DNA from: Mesonia mobilis DSM 19841
Lineage (GTDB): Bacteria; Bacteroidota; Bacteroidia; Flavobacteriales; Flavobacteriaceae
NCBI RefSeq assembly: GCF_000423405.1
Contig: NZ_AUHX01000008.1
Coordinates: forward strand, 124,001 to 188,000
Direction of reading: 5' to 3'
Length of the DNA stretch: 64,000 nt
In this document: positions 26,580 through 35,398 of the stretch, piece by piece
Position numbering within the stretch: position 1 is the stretch's first letter
Layout of the letters: each line of letters opens with the position of its first letter
The notes under the pieces: model-generated
Seen by the model: only the letters and a program-made list of their open reading frames with translations
What the model was told of the DNA's origin: nothing
The model's database searches: none
Position numbers and translations under genes: made by a program

Positions 26580-27341
26580 TTATCGCTTCACCAAAAAGTG
26601 TGGATTCAGTAAATTTTCTTTATTGTAACGAAGCGGTTTATCGTCTTCCATATTGATCACTTCTAAGTCTAAACCTTTTAAAACCGCATGAGCTGCTGCA
26701 GTATCCCATTCCATAGTTGGAGCGAAGCGTGGGTAAATATCGGCTTCACTATCTGCGATCAACATAAATTTTAAAGAGCTTCCCATCGATACGGTCTGCG
26801 CATTATCAAATTTATCAATATAATTAGCTGTCTCGTCATTTAAGTGTGATCTTGACGCAACTATACGAACTGTGTCTGTTTCGTTCTCTATAAGCTCTAA
26901 TTTATGCTGCGGATCCATATTTTCACCCATATAGGCTCCAAGATCTTTTCCGCCGAAATAAAGTTTATCTAAAACCGGTGCATAAACGACTCCTAAAATA
27001 GGTTCATTTTTATGTATTAACGCAATGTTTACAGTAAACTCACCATTTTGTTTGATAAATTCTTTAGTACCGTCTAAAGGATCGACCATCCAGAAATATT
27101 CCCAGTCTTTTCGCTCTTCGTAAGGAATGTCTTTTCCTTCTTCAGATAAAATAGGAAAATCGGTATGTTCTTCTAATTTTTTGACAATCACCTCGTGTGC
27201 TAAGCGATCTGCTTTAGTCAACGGACTATCATCTCCCTTTTTTTCCACATTAAAATCATCAGAGTTATATACTTCTAAGATTTCTATTCCTGCATCCCTC
27301 GCTGCATCTATTATAATTGGGAGATATTCTTTTAGTTCCAT
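26580..27341 (-). CDS. cysQ: 3'(2'),5'-bisphosphate nucleotidase
   Basis: A 253-residue enzyme of the inositol-monophosphatase fold. Metal-site motifs are the EE pair in ILSEEG, DPLDGTKEFI, and the C-terminal WDTAAAHAVL. CysQ removes the 3'-phosphate from PAP, the by-product left when PAPS donates sulfate, and so keeps sulfation going. It lies in a minus-strand run with cysN (16 bases upstream) and the flippase (16 bases downstream), inside the polysaccharide locus. This placement suggests that its main task is clearing PAP made by sulfotransferases. Size is normal. Confidence 0.92.
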   Translation of the reverse strand: MELKEYLPIIIDAARDAGIEILEVYNSDDFNVEKKGDDSPLTKADRLAHEVIVKKLEEHTDFPILSEEGKDIPYEERKDWEYFWMVDPLDGTKEFIKQNGEFTVNIALIHKNEPILGVVYAPVLDKLYFGGKDLGAYMGENMDPQHKLELIENETDTVRIVASRSHLNDETANYIDKFDNAQTVSMGSSLKFMLIADSEADIYPRFAPTMEWDTAAAHAVLKGLDLEVINMEDDKPLRYNKENLLNPHFLVKR

Positions 27342-27357
27342 AGCTTTTTTTTTCTTC

Positions 27358-28614
27358 TTATATAATCATCCCGGCAGCAACCGTTTCATTGGTGCTTTCA
27401 TCAATTAAAATGATGCTTCCGGTATTTCTGTTTTCTCGGTAATCGTCGGTCATTAATGGCTTAGTAGTTCTTAATTTCACTCTACTAATATCATTCATTT
27501 TTAATGACTTGTCTTCTGTATTTCTATTATAGGTATTGATATCGATTTTATACACTACTTCTTTAATCATCGCTCGTTGCTCGTTAGAAGTATGCATGAC
27601 CGTATATTTTGCTCTCGGCTTCGCTTCATCTGTATTTAACCAACATAACATCGCATCGATATCTTGTTTAGGTTCCGGTTGGTTATTCGTTTTCACGATC
27701 ATATCTCCACGGCTAATGTCAATATCATCTTCCAACGTAATAGCCACAGACATTGGTGCAAATGCTTCTTCTAATTCACCTTCGTCTGAATGTACTGCTT
27801 TGATGGTTGAAGTAAATCCTGAAGGTAAAATAGTTACCTCATCTTTTGGTCTAAAAATTCCACTGGCAACTCTTCCGGCATAACCTCTAAAATCGATAAA
27901 ACCTTCGCGTTGTGGCCTTAATACGGTTTGTACAGGAAAACGCGCATCTACTTTATTGATATCACTGCTAATATGAAGGGTTTCTAGTTCGTGCAATAAA
28001 GGTGAACCTTGGTACCATTTCATATTTTCTGAACGATTCACCACATTATCTCCTAGCAACGCACTAATCGGTATGTAGCGTACGTCTTTAATCAATAATT
28101 TAGATGAAAACTCTTCGAACTGACCAACGATATCATTATATACTTCTTCTGAATAATCTACCAAATCCATTTTATTGATACATACAATAATGTGCGGAAT
28201 TTGAAGTAAAGAAGCGATAAATGTATGACGCTTAGTTTGTTCTATAACACCGTGACGCGCATCGATTAAAATAATCGCTGCATTTGCTGTTGAAGCTCCA
28301 GTCACCATATTTCTGGTATACTGAATGTGTCCCGGAGTATCTGCAATGATAAACTTACGTTTAGGAGTCGTAAAATAGCGGTAGGCTACATCGATGGTGA
28401 TCCCTTGTTCACGTTCATCTTTTAAACCATCGGTAAACATGGCTAAATCGACGCCTTCGTGACCTTTTTTCTTACTAGAGTTTTCTACTGCTTCGATCTG
28501 ATCTTCAAAAATAGATTTTGAATCGTATAAAAGTCTACCGATTAAGGTACTTTTTCCGTCGTCTACACTCCCGGCAGTTGTAAATCTTAGTAATTGGTTT
28601 TTATCTATTTGCAT
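27358..28614 (-). CDS. cysN: Sulfate adenylyltransferase subunit 1 (GTPase)
   Basis: A 418-residue translational-type GTPase with G1 GSVDDGKSTLIGRLL, G3 DTPGH and G4 NKMD, followed by two beta-barrel domains. With CysD it forms ATP sulfurylase, which makes APS from ATP and sulfate and uses GTP hydrolysis to drive the reaction. There is no fused APS kinase; CysC is separate. The ATG at 28614 (MQIDKNQLLRF) is chosen over an upstream TTG at 28638 because family proteins begin close to the G1 loop. A 140-base gap, the largest inside this operon, separates it from cysD. Confidence 0.95.
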   Translation of the reverse strand: MQIDKNQLLRFTTAGSVDDGKSTLIGRLLYDSKSIFEDQIEAVENSSKKKGHEGVDLAMFTDGLKDEREQGITIDVAYRYFTTPKRKFIIADTPGHIQYTRNMVTGASTANAAIILIDARHGVIEQTKRHTFIASLLQIPHIIVCINKMDLVDYSEEVYNDIVGQFEEFSSKLLIKDVRYIPISALLGDNVVNRSENMKWYQGSPLLHELETLHISSDINKVDARFPVQTVLRPQREGFIDFRGYAGRVASGIFRPKDEVTILPSGFTSTIKAVHSDEGELEEAFAPMSVAITLEDDIDISRGDMIVKTNNQPEPKQDIDAMLCWLNTDEAKPRAKYTVMHTSNEQRAMIKEVVYKIDINTYNRNTEDKSLKMNDISRVKLRTTKPLMTDDYRENRNTGSIILIDESTNETVAAGMII

Positions 28615-28754
28615 TGGTTTAAATTTTAAGCTTACCAATTTTGCAGTGATCTCGAAATTATTGTTTCTCTACAAGCTATTGGTAAAAAGGTGTTTTTTTT
28701 GAAAAACTTTATCAATTAATCATAATATATTCACAAAACAAAAAAGGCAATTTT

Positions 28755-29660
28755 CTAGAAATAACCTTCTCTTTTTCTGTCTTCCATTGCGGTTTCAGAA
28801 CGTTTATCATCAGAACGATTTCCACGCTCGGTTTGACGCATCGTTGAAACTTCTAACGCAACTTTCTCTAACGTATCGGCATCACTTTCAATACCACCGG
28901 TAATGGTAATATCTCCTAAAGTTCTAAATCTAATTTTCTTAGTAACGATCTCTTCGTGTTCTTCTAACTTCAAGAATTCTGAATTCGGAATCCAAGAACC
29001 GTTTCTCATCACCACTTCTCTTTCGTGTGCTAAATACAAAGAAGGAATTTGAATGTTTTCACGCTGAATGTAATTCCAAACATCCATCTCGGTCCAGTTA
29101 CTAATTGGGAAAGCTCTAAAGTGTTCACCTTCAAAATGTTTTCCGTTGAGTAAGTTCCAAAGTTCCGGACGCTGGTTTTTAGGATCCCATTGCCCGAAAT
29201 CGTCACGATGTGAGAAGAAGCGTTCTTTTGCTCGTGCTTTCTCTTCATCACGACGCCCACCACCAATCGCACAATCTATTTTGTTCTCTTCAATCGCATC
29301 TAAAAGCGTGGTGATCTGTAAAGCGTTACGCGTTGCATTTTTTCCTTTTTCTTCCTGAACGCGACCTTTATCGATCGATTCTTGAACCGAACCTACGATT
29401 AATCTTGCGCCTAAACTTTCAATAAGATCATCTCTAAATTTGATGGTTTCCGGGAAGTTATGGCCGGTATCTACGTGCATTAACGCAAATGGAATTTTAC
29501 ACGGGTAAAATGCTTTTTTTGCCAAATGAGTTACTAAAATGGAATCTTTTCCTCCGGAAAAAAGGATCACCGGATTTTGAAATTGTGCGTAAACTTCTCG
29601 CAATATGTAAATTGCTTCCGATTCTAATTCGTCTAAATAATTTAAATAATATTTACTCAT
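28755..29660 (-). CDS. cysD: Sulfate adenylyltransferase subunit 2
   Basis: A 301-residue PP-loop enzyme with SGGKDS near residue 35, the GGRRDEEKARAKER block and the C-terminal RQTERGNRSDDKRSE segment typical of CysD. It is the catalytic adenylyl-transfer subunit that works with CysN to form APS. It overlaps the stop of cysC by 8 bases, so CysC and CysD are made together. The length matches the family. No cysH, cysI or cysJ gene lies nearby, so the APS and PAPS made here are not obviously destined for sulfide. Confidence 0.96.
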   Translation of the reverse strand: MSKYYLNYLDELESEAIYILREVYAQFQNPVILFSGGKDSILVTHLAKKAFYPCKIPFALMHVDTGHNFPETIKFRDDLIESLGARLIVGSVQESIDKGRVQEEKGKNATRNALQITTLLDAIEENKIDCAIGGGRRDEEKARAKERFFSHRDDFGQWDPKNQRPELWNLLNGKHFEGEHFRAFPISNWTEMDVWNYIQRENIQIPSLYLAHEREVVMRNGSWIPNSEFLKLEEHEEIVTKKIRFRTLGDITITGGIESDADTLEKVALEVSTMRQTERGNRSDDKRSETAMEDRKREGYF

Positions 29661-30258
29661 GACTTGGCAATTCTAGTTTTGTTTTAATTTGATCCATAAT
29701 AATTTGTATGGATTCTGCTATGGTTTCTTTTTCAGAATTTACAATTACATCAGGATTTTCAGGCTCTTCGTAGGGAGCGCTAATTCCTGTAAAATTCTTT
29801 ATTTCTCCGTTTCTGGCTTTTTGGTAAAGTCCTTTTACATCACGCTTTTCACAAGCTTCTACACTTGCTTTTACATAAATTTCGATAAAGTTCTCTTTAC
29901 CAACAATTTGCTTGATCTTTTCTCGGTCTTTTTGTAAGGGAGAAATGAAAGCCGCTAAGGTAACAACTCCTGCATCGATAAACAACTTTGCAGCTTCTGC
30001 GATTCGTCTAAGGTTTTCTTTTCTACCTTCCGGCGTAAAATCTAGATCGGTATTTAAACCTCTTCTAATATTATCGCCATCTAAAACATAGGTTCGTAAA
30101 CCTTGCTCGTGCAGCGCCACTTCTACCTGATTGGCTAAAGTAGATTTTCCTGAACCGCTAAGCCCTGTAAACCAAATTAATAAACTGTTATGTTTATTTT
30201 GTTTTCTACGATGCTCAACGCTTACATTATAATCTTGCTGAATAACGTTCTTATTCAT
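29653..30258 (-). CDS. cysC: Adenylylsulfate kinase
   Basis: A 201-residue P-loop kinase with Walker A GLSGSGKSTLAN, DGDNIRRGLN, and AAFISPLQKDRE containing the conserved active-site Ser region, then GLYQKARNGEIKNFTGI. It phosphorylates APS to PAPS, the universal sulfate donor. I prefer the ATG at 30258 (MNKNVIQQ) to one at 30294 because family members start shortly before the kinase domain and this reduces the overlap with DUF2061 from 44 to 8 bases. It sits between the DUF2061 protein and cysD, inside the polysaccharide operon. Confidence 0.95.
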   Translation of the reverse strand: MNKNVIQQDYNVSVEHRRKQNKHNSLLIWFTGLSGSGKSTLANQVEVALHEQGLRTYVLDGDNIRRGLNTDLDFTPEGRKENLRRIAEAAKLFIDAGVVTLAAFISPLQKDREKIKQIVGKENFIEIYVKASVEACEKRDVKGLYQKARNGEIKNFTGISAPYEEPENPDVIVNSEKETIAESIQIIMDQIKTKLELPSHE

Positions 30259-30724
30259 TTTCTTTATTTTTTGCTGAAGTTTTAACTTCTTCATAATACG
30301 TAATCCCGAAATTAGTTTTATACCACAAACGTTCGTGAACGTAATATAAAATCATCTTAGTTATTACTTCAGTTACTCCTATTTTCATACCGATATAAGG
30401 ATCACCTGAAATTGCCCAACCTAACAAAGTGGTATCTAAAGTGCCTATAATTCTCCAAGTAATAGTTTTGGCTATGTGGCGTTTTCTACTATTTAAGAGT
30501 TCTTTTTTCTTGTTAAGATCTGCTTTTGCCCAAATGCGTTCATGAAAATAATACAGTACCGGTTTGGTGATCAATTCCGCCGTACCTAACATCATTCCGG
30601 TTTCAGAATTATCGATCACCGAACCTAAGAAAATAGTATCCAACGTCCCTAAAGTCCGCCAAGTGACGGCCTTCGCAATATGACGCTTTTGTGCTATTTT
30701 TACCTTCCTATTCTTCTCTTCCAT
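30251..30724 (-). CDS. Tandem DUF2061 membrane protein
   Basis: A 157-residue protein made of two copies of one unit. KRHIAKAVTWRTLGTLDTIFLG...YYFHERIWAK (about 13-68) is repeated as KRHIAKTITWRIIGTLDTTLLG...YYVHERLWYK (about 82-140). Each copy has two short hydrophobic helices, so the whole is a small inner-membrane protein. DUF2061 genes often accompany sulfate activation genes; their function is not established, and sulfate or phosphonucleotide handling is a guess. It overlaps cysC by 8 bases and follows wecC by 18 bases, within the polysaccharide operon. Single-unit DUF2061 proteins of about 70-80 residues are common; the duplication is clear from the sequence. Confidence 0.85.
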   Translation of the reverse strand: MEEKNRKVKIAQKRHIAKAVTWRTLGTLDTIFLGSVIDNSETGMMLGTAELITKPVLYYFHERIWAKADLNKKKELLNSRKRHIAKTITWRIIGTLDTTLLGWAISGDPYIGMKIGVTEVITKMILYYVHERLWYKTNFGITYYEEVKTSAKNKENE

Positions 30725-30742
30725 CTATCCTTAAACAAAGAA

Positions 30743-31951
30743 CTATGTATAGATTCCGCAGAAATCTAACACTACTTTTTCATCTGAAATCTCTAAACTT
30801 TTAAATTCATTGTGAGCTACTAAAAATACAATAATGTCTGCTTTCTTAGTTGCTTCTTCATAATGGGTAAGTTTAAAAACCTGATGACTTTCTACATTAG
30901 GCTCTACAATATAATAATCTTCGTCTTGTGCATTTTGAAGAACACGCTGAACGATATACTTGGCCGGAGATTCTCTTAAATCATCAATATTCGGTTTAAA
31001 CGCCAAGCCCATTAATGCAATTGAAGGCTTACGATGATGCTTTAATTCAAACTCTTGTTTAGCTTTTACGACCTGCTCGGCACACCAAAACGATTTATAA
31101 TTATTAATTTCTCTTGCCTTCCCTATGATTTGAGATTCCATCGGAAATTCTGACGTAATAAAATAGGGATCTACCGCAATACAATGCCCTCCTACTCCAC
31201 AACCGGGTTGCAAAATATTTACTCTCGGGTGTTTGTTGGCTAAATCGATCAGTTCCCAAACATTAATTCCTGCTTTATCACAAATAAGCGAAAGCTCGTT
31301 TGCAAAAGCGATCTGTACATCTCTTGATGAATTTTCAGTGAGCTTACACATTTCTGCCGTACGCGCATTGGTAGCGTGTAATTCACCTTTTACGAAATCT
31401 TTATAAAAGGTTATTGCTTTTTGGGTCGACGCTTCATCTACTCCGCCGATTACGCGATCGTTATGCACCAATTCGTACATCACATTACCCGGTAAAACTC
31501 GCTCCGGGCAATAAGCAATATGTATTTTATTTTCTAATTCTGGTCTTTCAGTATAAATATAATCACGCATTTTCTCTGTCGTCCCTACCGGGGAAGTCGA
31601 CTCAATAATGTATAGATCATCTTCTTTTAAATGCGGAATAATTTCTTTGGTAGCAGCTTCTACATAAGAAATATCGGGTTCATGATTCCCTTTAAAAGGT
31701 GTGGGAACCACCACCAAATAAGTTGATGCTGCTTCAATTTTAGTTCCGGCTTTTAAGTAACCTTTTTCTACAGCTTGCGCAACGGCATCTCCTAAATCGG
31801 GTTCTACGATATGAATTTTTCCTTGGTTGATGGTTTCAACAACTTCCGGATTAATATCTACGCCAAAAACCTTAACGCCATTACTGGCAATTAACGCTGA
31901 AGTGGGTAAACCTATATATCCTAAACCTACGGTGGTTACTTTTGGTGTCAT
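30743..31951 (-). CDS. wecC: UDP-N-acetyl-D-mannosaminuronate-forming dehydrogenase
   Basis: A 402-residue nucleotide-sugar dehydrogenase with NAD site TVGLGYIGLPTSALIAS, IESTSPVGTTEKM, CPERVLPGN and the catalytic cysteine in GCGVGGHCIAVDPYF. It is of the WecC type and oxidises UDP-ManNAc to UDP-ManNAcA with two NAD+. The epimerase WecB, which makes its substrate, is encoded immediately upstream (45 bases). The polymer therefore probably contains a mannosaminuronic acid residue. It belongs to a different branch from the ugd at 18190-19599. The length is normal. Confidence 0.93.
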   Translation of the reverse strand: MTPKVTTVGLGYIGLPTSALIASNGVKVFGVDINPEVVETINQGKIHIVEPDLGDAVAQAVEKGYLKAGTKIEAASTYLVVVPTPFKGNHEPDISYVEAATKEIIPHLKEDDLYIIESTSPVGTTEKMRDYIYTERPELENKIHIAYCPERVLPGNVMYELVHNDRVIGGVDEASTQKAITFYKDFVKGELHATNARTAEMCKLTENSSRDVQIAFANELSLICDKAGINVWELIDLANKHPRVNILQPGCGVGGHCIAVDPYFITSEFPMESQIIGKAREINNYKSFWCAEQVVKAKQEFELKHHRKPSIALMGLAFKPNIDDLRESPAKYIVQRVLQNAQDEDYYIVEPNVESHQVFKLTHYEEATKKADIIVFLVAHNEFKSLEISDEKVVLDFCGIYT

Positions 31952-31996
31952 ACATTTATTTCTTTAAGCAATCTGCAAAAATAAGATTTTCAACGA

Positions 31997-33124
31997 CTAA
32001 GCCTTAGCCTTCATAAAAGAAATTATTCGTTCGCTCGCTTTACCATCGCCATAAGGATTATGAAGCTTACTTAGCATTTGGTAATAGCTAGAATCGTCTA
32101 ATAATCTTTGAGTTTCTGTGGTGATCTTTTCAGCATCTGTACCTACTAAAATTACCGTTCCTGCTTTTACGGCTTCGGGACGTTCGGTAATTTCTCGCAT
32201 CACCAAAACCGGTTTTCCTAAACTTGGGGCTTCTTCTTGAACGCCACCGCTATCGGTAATAATGAGGTAAGATTTTTCCATTAACCAAACAAATGCCGGA
32301 TAATTAAGCGGAGCGATCAACTTTATATTTTCAATCTCTGAAAGTAAATCGTACACCGGTTTTTGCACATTCGGATTTAAATGCACCGGATAGACCAACT
32401 GACAATCGGGATTCTTTTCTGCTATTTCTTTTAAGGCTTTACAGATATTAATAAACCCGTCACCGTGATTTTCACGACGATGACCGGTAACTAAAATTAT
32501 TTTCTTTGTGGTATCAACTTCTTGTTGAACCATTTCAATCTCTTGATCTGTGTAATTTTGCTGTTGAAGTTTATCGACACTAAACAATAAAGCATCGATC
32601 ACCGTATTTCCGGTAATAGTAATGTTTTCTTCAGAAACTGCTTCGTTAACTAAGTTTTCTTTTGAACGATCTGTGGGTGGAAAATGATAATCGGCCAACC
32701 TGCCGGCTATCGATCTATTAATTTCTTCAGGGAAAGGAGCTCGTTTATTAAAAGTTCGAAGTCCTGCCTCAACGTGGCAAACTTCTGCACCACTATAAAA
32801 AGCCGCTAAAGCAGCAGCCATTGTAGTTGTGGTATCTCCGTGAACGTAAACATAATCCGGCTGAAAGTCTTCCAACACCGGTTTCATATTTTCTATGATT
32901 CCTGCGGTTAATGAATAGAGGTTTTGGTTAGGTTTCATCAAATCTAAATCGTAATCGGGTGTAATTTCAAAAAAATCTAACACCTGATCGAGCATTTCTC
33001 GATGCTGAGCCGTGATACAAACTTTCGTTTCGAAAATATCTTGATGTTTTTGAAAAGCCTTTACTAATGGAGCCATTTTAATAGCTTCCGGGCGCGTGCC
33101 AAATACGATTAAATTTTTCTTCAT
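31997..33124 (-). CDS. wecB: UDP-N-acetylglucosamine 2-epimerase (non-hydrolysing)
   Basis: A 375-residue GT-B-fold epimerase with VFGTRPEAIKMAPL, YVHGDTTTTMAAALAAF, HVEAGLRTFNKRAPFPEE and TDSGGVQEEAPSLGKPVLVMR, all typical of WecB. It interconverts UDP-GlcNAc and UDP-ManNAc in the cytoplasm. It feeds WecC next to it. It begins directly after the rfbD stop (no intervening base), which indicates one transcription unit with the rhamnose genes. Size is normal. Confidence 0.96.
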   Translation of the reverse strand: MKKNLIVFGTRPEAIKMAPLVKAFQKHQDIFETKVCITAQHREMLDQVLDFFEITPDYDLDLMKPNQNLYSLTAGIIENMKPVLEDFQPDYVYVHGDTTTTMAAALAAFYSGAEVCHVEAGLRTFNKRAPFPEEINRSIAGRLADYHFPPTDRSKENLVNEAVSEENITITGNTVIDALLFSVDKLQQQNYTDQEIEMVQQEVDTTKKIILVTGHRRENHGDGFINICKALKEIAEKNPDCQLVYPVHLNPNVQKPVYDLLSEIENIKLIAPLNYPAFVWLMEKSYLIITDSGGVQEEAPSLGKPVLVMREITERPEAVKAGTVILVGTDAEKITTETQRLLDDSSYYQMLSKLHNPYGDGKASERIISFMKAKA

Positions 33125-33976
33125 TTATAAATTATTTTGAAGATTCGCTAAACTCTCTTCCCAAGAAGGAATATCGAGCTGTAATTTATGCTTCACTCTT
33201 TCTTTTGATAAGACACTGTTATTTGGTCTTTTGGCGATGGTTTTATATTCGTTGGAAGCTATTAATTCAACATCATTCAGTTTATTAGCATTGGTAAAGA
33301 TCGCTTTTGCAAAATCGTACCAAGTGGCTTCGCCTTCATTACTGAAATGATACACTCCATAAGCGGTTTTTTGTTCAGAAACTATTTGCAGTGCTGCAAA
33401 TGCCAAATCGTTTGCGTTAGTGGGTGTTCCTTTTTGTTCTGTGGTAATTTTTAACACACAGTTTTCTTCATTTGCTTTTCGAAGCATGGTATTGAAAAAG
33501 TTATGACCAAATTCTGAATACAACCAAGAGGTTCTTAAAATGAAATATTCAGCTAAATTCTGCTGAATGTATTCTTCTCCTTTCAACTTTGACGCTCCAT
33601 AAACATTGATGGGATTCACTTGATCTTCTTCCACATAAGCTGAATTTTTTTCGCCATCAAACACATAATCTGTGCTGATATGAATAAGCTTTACGCCGAA
33701 TTCTGCACAAGCTTTAGCTATGTTTTTGGCACCTTCAGCATTAACAGAAAAAGATTTCTTTTCTTCAGATTCGGCTTTTTCAACATTTGTATAGGCAGCA
33801 CAATTTATACACCAATCGTAATTTCCTTCTTTAAAAGCTTCGGTTACTTTTTCAGCATCAGTGATATTTAAATTGACAGAAGAAAAATAGTGAAGTTCTA
33901 ATTCTGAAAAGTTGGAAGCTTGCTTTTTAATGCATTGTCCTAATTGTCCGTTGGCACCGGTTACTAAAACTTTCAT
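33125..33976 (-). CDS. rfbD: dTDP-4-dehydrorhamnose reductase
   Basis: A 283-residue extended SDR enzyme with TGANGQLGQCIK, ISTDYVFDGEKNSAY, the Y-G-x-S-K catalytic pair (NVYGASKLKGE) and ILRTSWLYSEFGHNF. It catalyses the last step to dTDP-L-rhamnose using NADPH. The start codon overlaps the rfbC stop by four bases. The rfb genes run in the order B-A-C-D along the transcript, and all four are complete, so the organism can make dTDP-L-rhamnose for this polymer. Confidence 0.95.
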   Translation of the reverse strand: MKVLVTGANGQLGQCIKKQASNFSELELHYFSSVNLNITDAEKVTEAFKEGNYDWCINCAAYTNVEKAESEEKKSFSVNAEGAKNIAKACAEFGVKLIHISTDYVFDGEKNSAYVEEDQVNPINVYGASKLKGEEYIQQNLAEYFILRTSWLYSEFGHNFFNTMLRKANEENCVLKITTEQKGTPTNANDLAFAALQIVSEQKTAYGVYHFSNEGEATWYDFAKAIFTNANKLNDVELIASNEYKTIAKRPNNSVLSKERVKHKLQLDIPSWEESLANLQNNL

Positions 33977-34521
33977 GACTTTTTGAATTCTTCGAAGGTT
34001 GGTAATTCTTGATCTTTTTCTGAAAGAATTAATTGCTCTTTAGGCAAGTGCCAATCAATATTTAAAGTTTCATCGCTATAAATAATTCCTGCTTCTGAAG
34101 CTTTATTGTAGTAATTATCGCATTTGTAAGCAAAAATAGCTTCGTCTGAAATGGTGATAAAAGCGTGACCAAACCCTCTGGGAACAAAAAGTTGATGGTT
34201 GTTTTGTTCATTTAGAATAATGCTGAAGGTTTCACCGAAAGTTTCTGAATCTTCTCGAAGATCGACCACAACATCCATCACTTCACCTTTAATCACTCGC
34301 ACTAATTTTGCTTGCGCGTGCTCTCCTTTTTGCAAATGAAAACCTCGTAAAGTTCCTTTTTTAGAAATGGATTGATTGTCTTGCACAAAGTTAACTTCTA
34401 AACCGGTTTCTTTTTGGAAAGTTTCTTTATTAAAGCTTTCAAAAAAAGAACCACGATCGTCTTCGAAAACGCGTGGTTTTATAATTAAGCAGTCTTTTAA
34501 AGGTGTCTTTTCTATCTGCAT
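33973..34521 (-). CDS. rfbC: dTDP-4-dehydrorhamnose 3,5-epimerase
   Basis: A 182-residue cupin-fold epimerase with FFESFNKETFQKE, FVQDNQSISKKGTLRGFHLQ (catalytic His) and FVPRGFGHAFITISDEA, as in RmlC. It epimerises dTDP-4-keto-6-deoxyglucose at C3 and C5. The ATG at 34521 (MQIEKTPLKD) lies one base after the rfbA stop. A GTG at 34551 would extend it into rfbA and add residues unlike the family, so it was not used. It overlaps rfbD by four bases. Confidence 0.95.
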   Translation of the reverse strand: MQIEKTPLKDCLIIKPRVFEDDRGSFFESFNKETFQKETGLEVNFVQDNQSISKKGTLRGFHLQKGEHAQAKLVRVIKGEVMDVVVDLREDSETFGETFSIILNEQNNHQLFVPRGFGHAFITISDEAIFAYKCDNYYNKASEAGIIYSDETLNIDWHLPKEQLILSEKDQELPTFEEFKKS

Positions 34522-34522
34522 C

Positions 34523-35374
34523 TTAATATTGTAAATTTTTTGCGTAACCACTTTTTAATAAGGAGGCTACTTGCTTTTTCATTTCTTCTTTGGTGATGTA
34601 ACCCATTTTATAAGCTACTTCTTCTATAGAACCTACTTTTAGTCCTTGACGCTCTTCGATCGCTTCAACAAAATTTGAAGCTTGCATCAACGATTTAAAA
34701 GTACCGGTATCTAACCAAGCGGTTCCTTTATCGAGAATACTTACGCTAAGTTTTCCTTTTTTTAGGTAAGCATTATTCACATCGGTAATTTCTAACTCAC
34801 CACGATCGCTCGGTTTGATATTTTTAGCGATTTCAACCACTTCATTATCGTAAAAATAAATTCCGGGAACAGCATAACGGGATTTAGGTTGTTTTGGTTT
34901 TTCTTCAATAGAAATAGCTTTTCCTTCATCGTCAAACTCTACCACTCCGTAACGTTCGGGATCGTGAACGTGATAAGCGTAAATAACTCCGCCATCAGGA
35001 TCGTTGTTGCTTTGCAAAAGTTCATCCATCCCTGAACCGTAAAAGATATTATCGCCTAAAATAAGCGCTACTTTATCGTCGCTTATAAATTCTTCTCCGA
35101 TAATAAATGCTTCTGCTAAACCATTTGGGTTTTCTTGAACTGCGTATTGAAAATGACAACCTAAATTCTTCCCATCGCCTAGCAATTGCTCGAATAATGG
35201 TAAGTCTTTTGGAGTTGAAATGATCAAGATTTCTTTTATTCCGGCAGACATTAACGTAGCTAACGGATAATAGATCATAGGTTTATCGTAAACCGGCATA
35301 AGCTGTTTACTTACCGCGATGGTTAACGGATGTAATCTTGTGCCAGATCCTCCTGCGAGAATAATACCTTTCAT
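34523..35374 (-). CDS. rfbA: Glucose-1-phosphate thymidylyltransferase
   Basis: A 283-residue nucleotidyltransferase with [45 protein letters not shown] and [20 protein letters not shown], the RmlA signature. It makes dTDP-glucose from glucose-1-phosphate and dTTP, the entry step to dTDP-rhamnose, and is normally feedback-inhibited by the end product. It starts 24 bases after rfbB. The length is slightly below the usual 288-295 and no region appears to be missing. Confidence 0.96.
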   Translation of the reverse strand: MKGIILAGGSGTRLHPLTIAVSKQLMPVYDKPMIYYPLATLMSAGIKEILIISTPKDLPLFEQLLGDGKNLGCHFQYAVQENPNGLAEAFIIGEEFISDDKVALILGDNIFYGSGMDELLQSNNDPDGGVIYAYHVHDPERYGVVEFDDEGKAISIEEKPKQPKSRYAVPGIYFYDNEVVEIAKNIKPSDRGELEITDVNNAYLKKGKLSVSILDKGTAWLDTGTFKSLMQASNFVEAIEERQGLKVGSIEEVAYKMGYITKEEMKKQVASLLKSGYAKNLQY

Positions 35375-35398
35375 AACAAATCTTTTTTTTGGTTGATT

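Noticed and set aside
28638-28638. TTG start for cysN, and likewise GTG at 34551 for rfbC, ATG at 44489 for the transglycosylase and ATG at 30294 for cysC
   Set aside because: Each adds residues that are unlike the family or disrupt the signal peptide or gene overlap; a better ATG follows closely.
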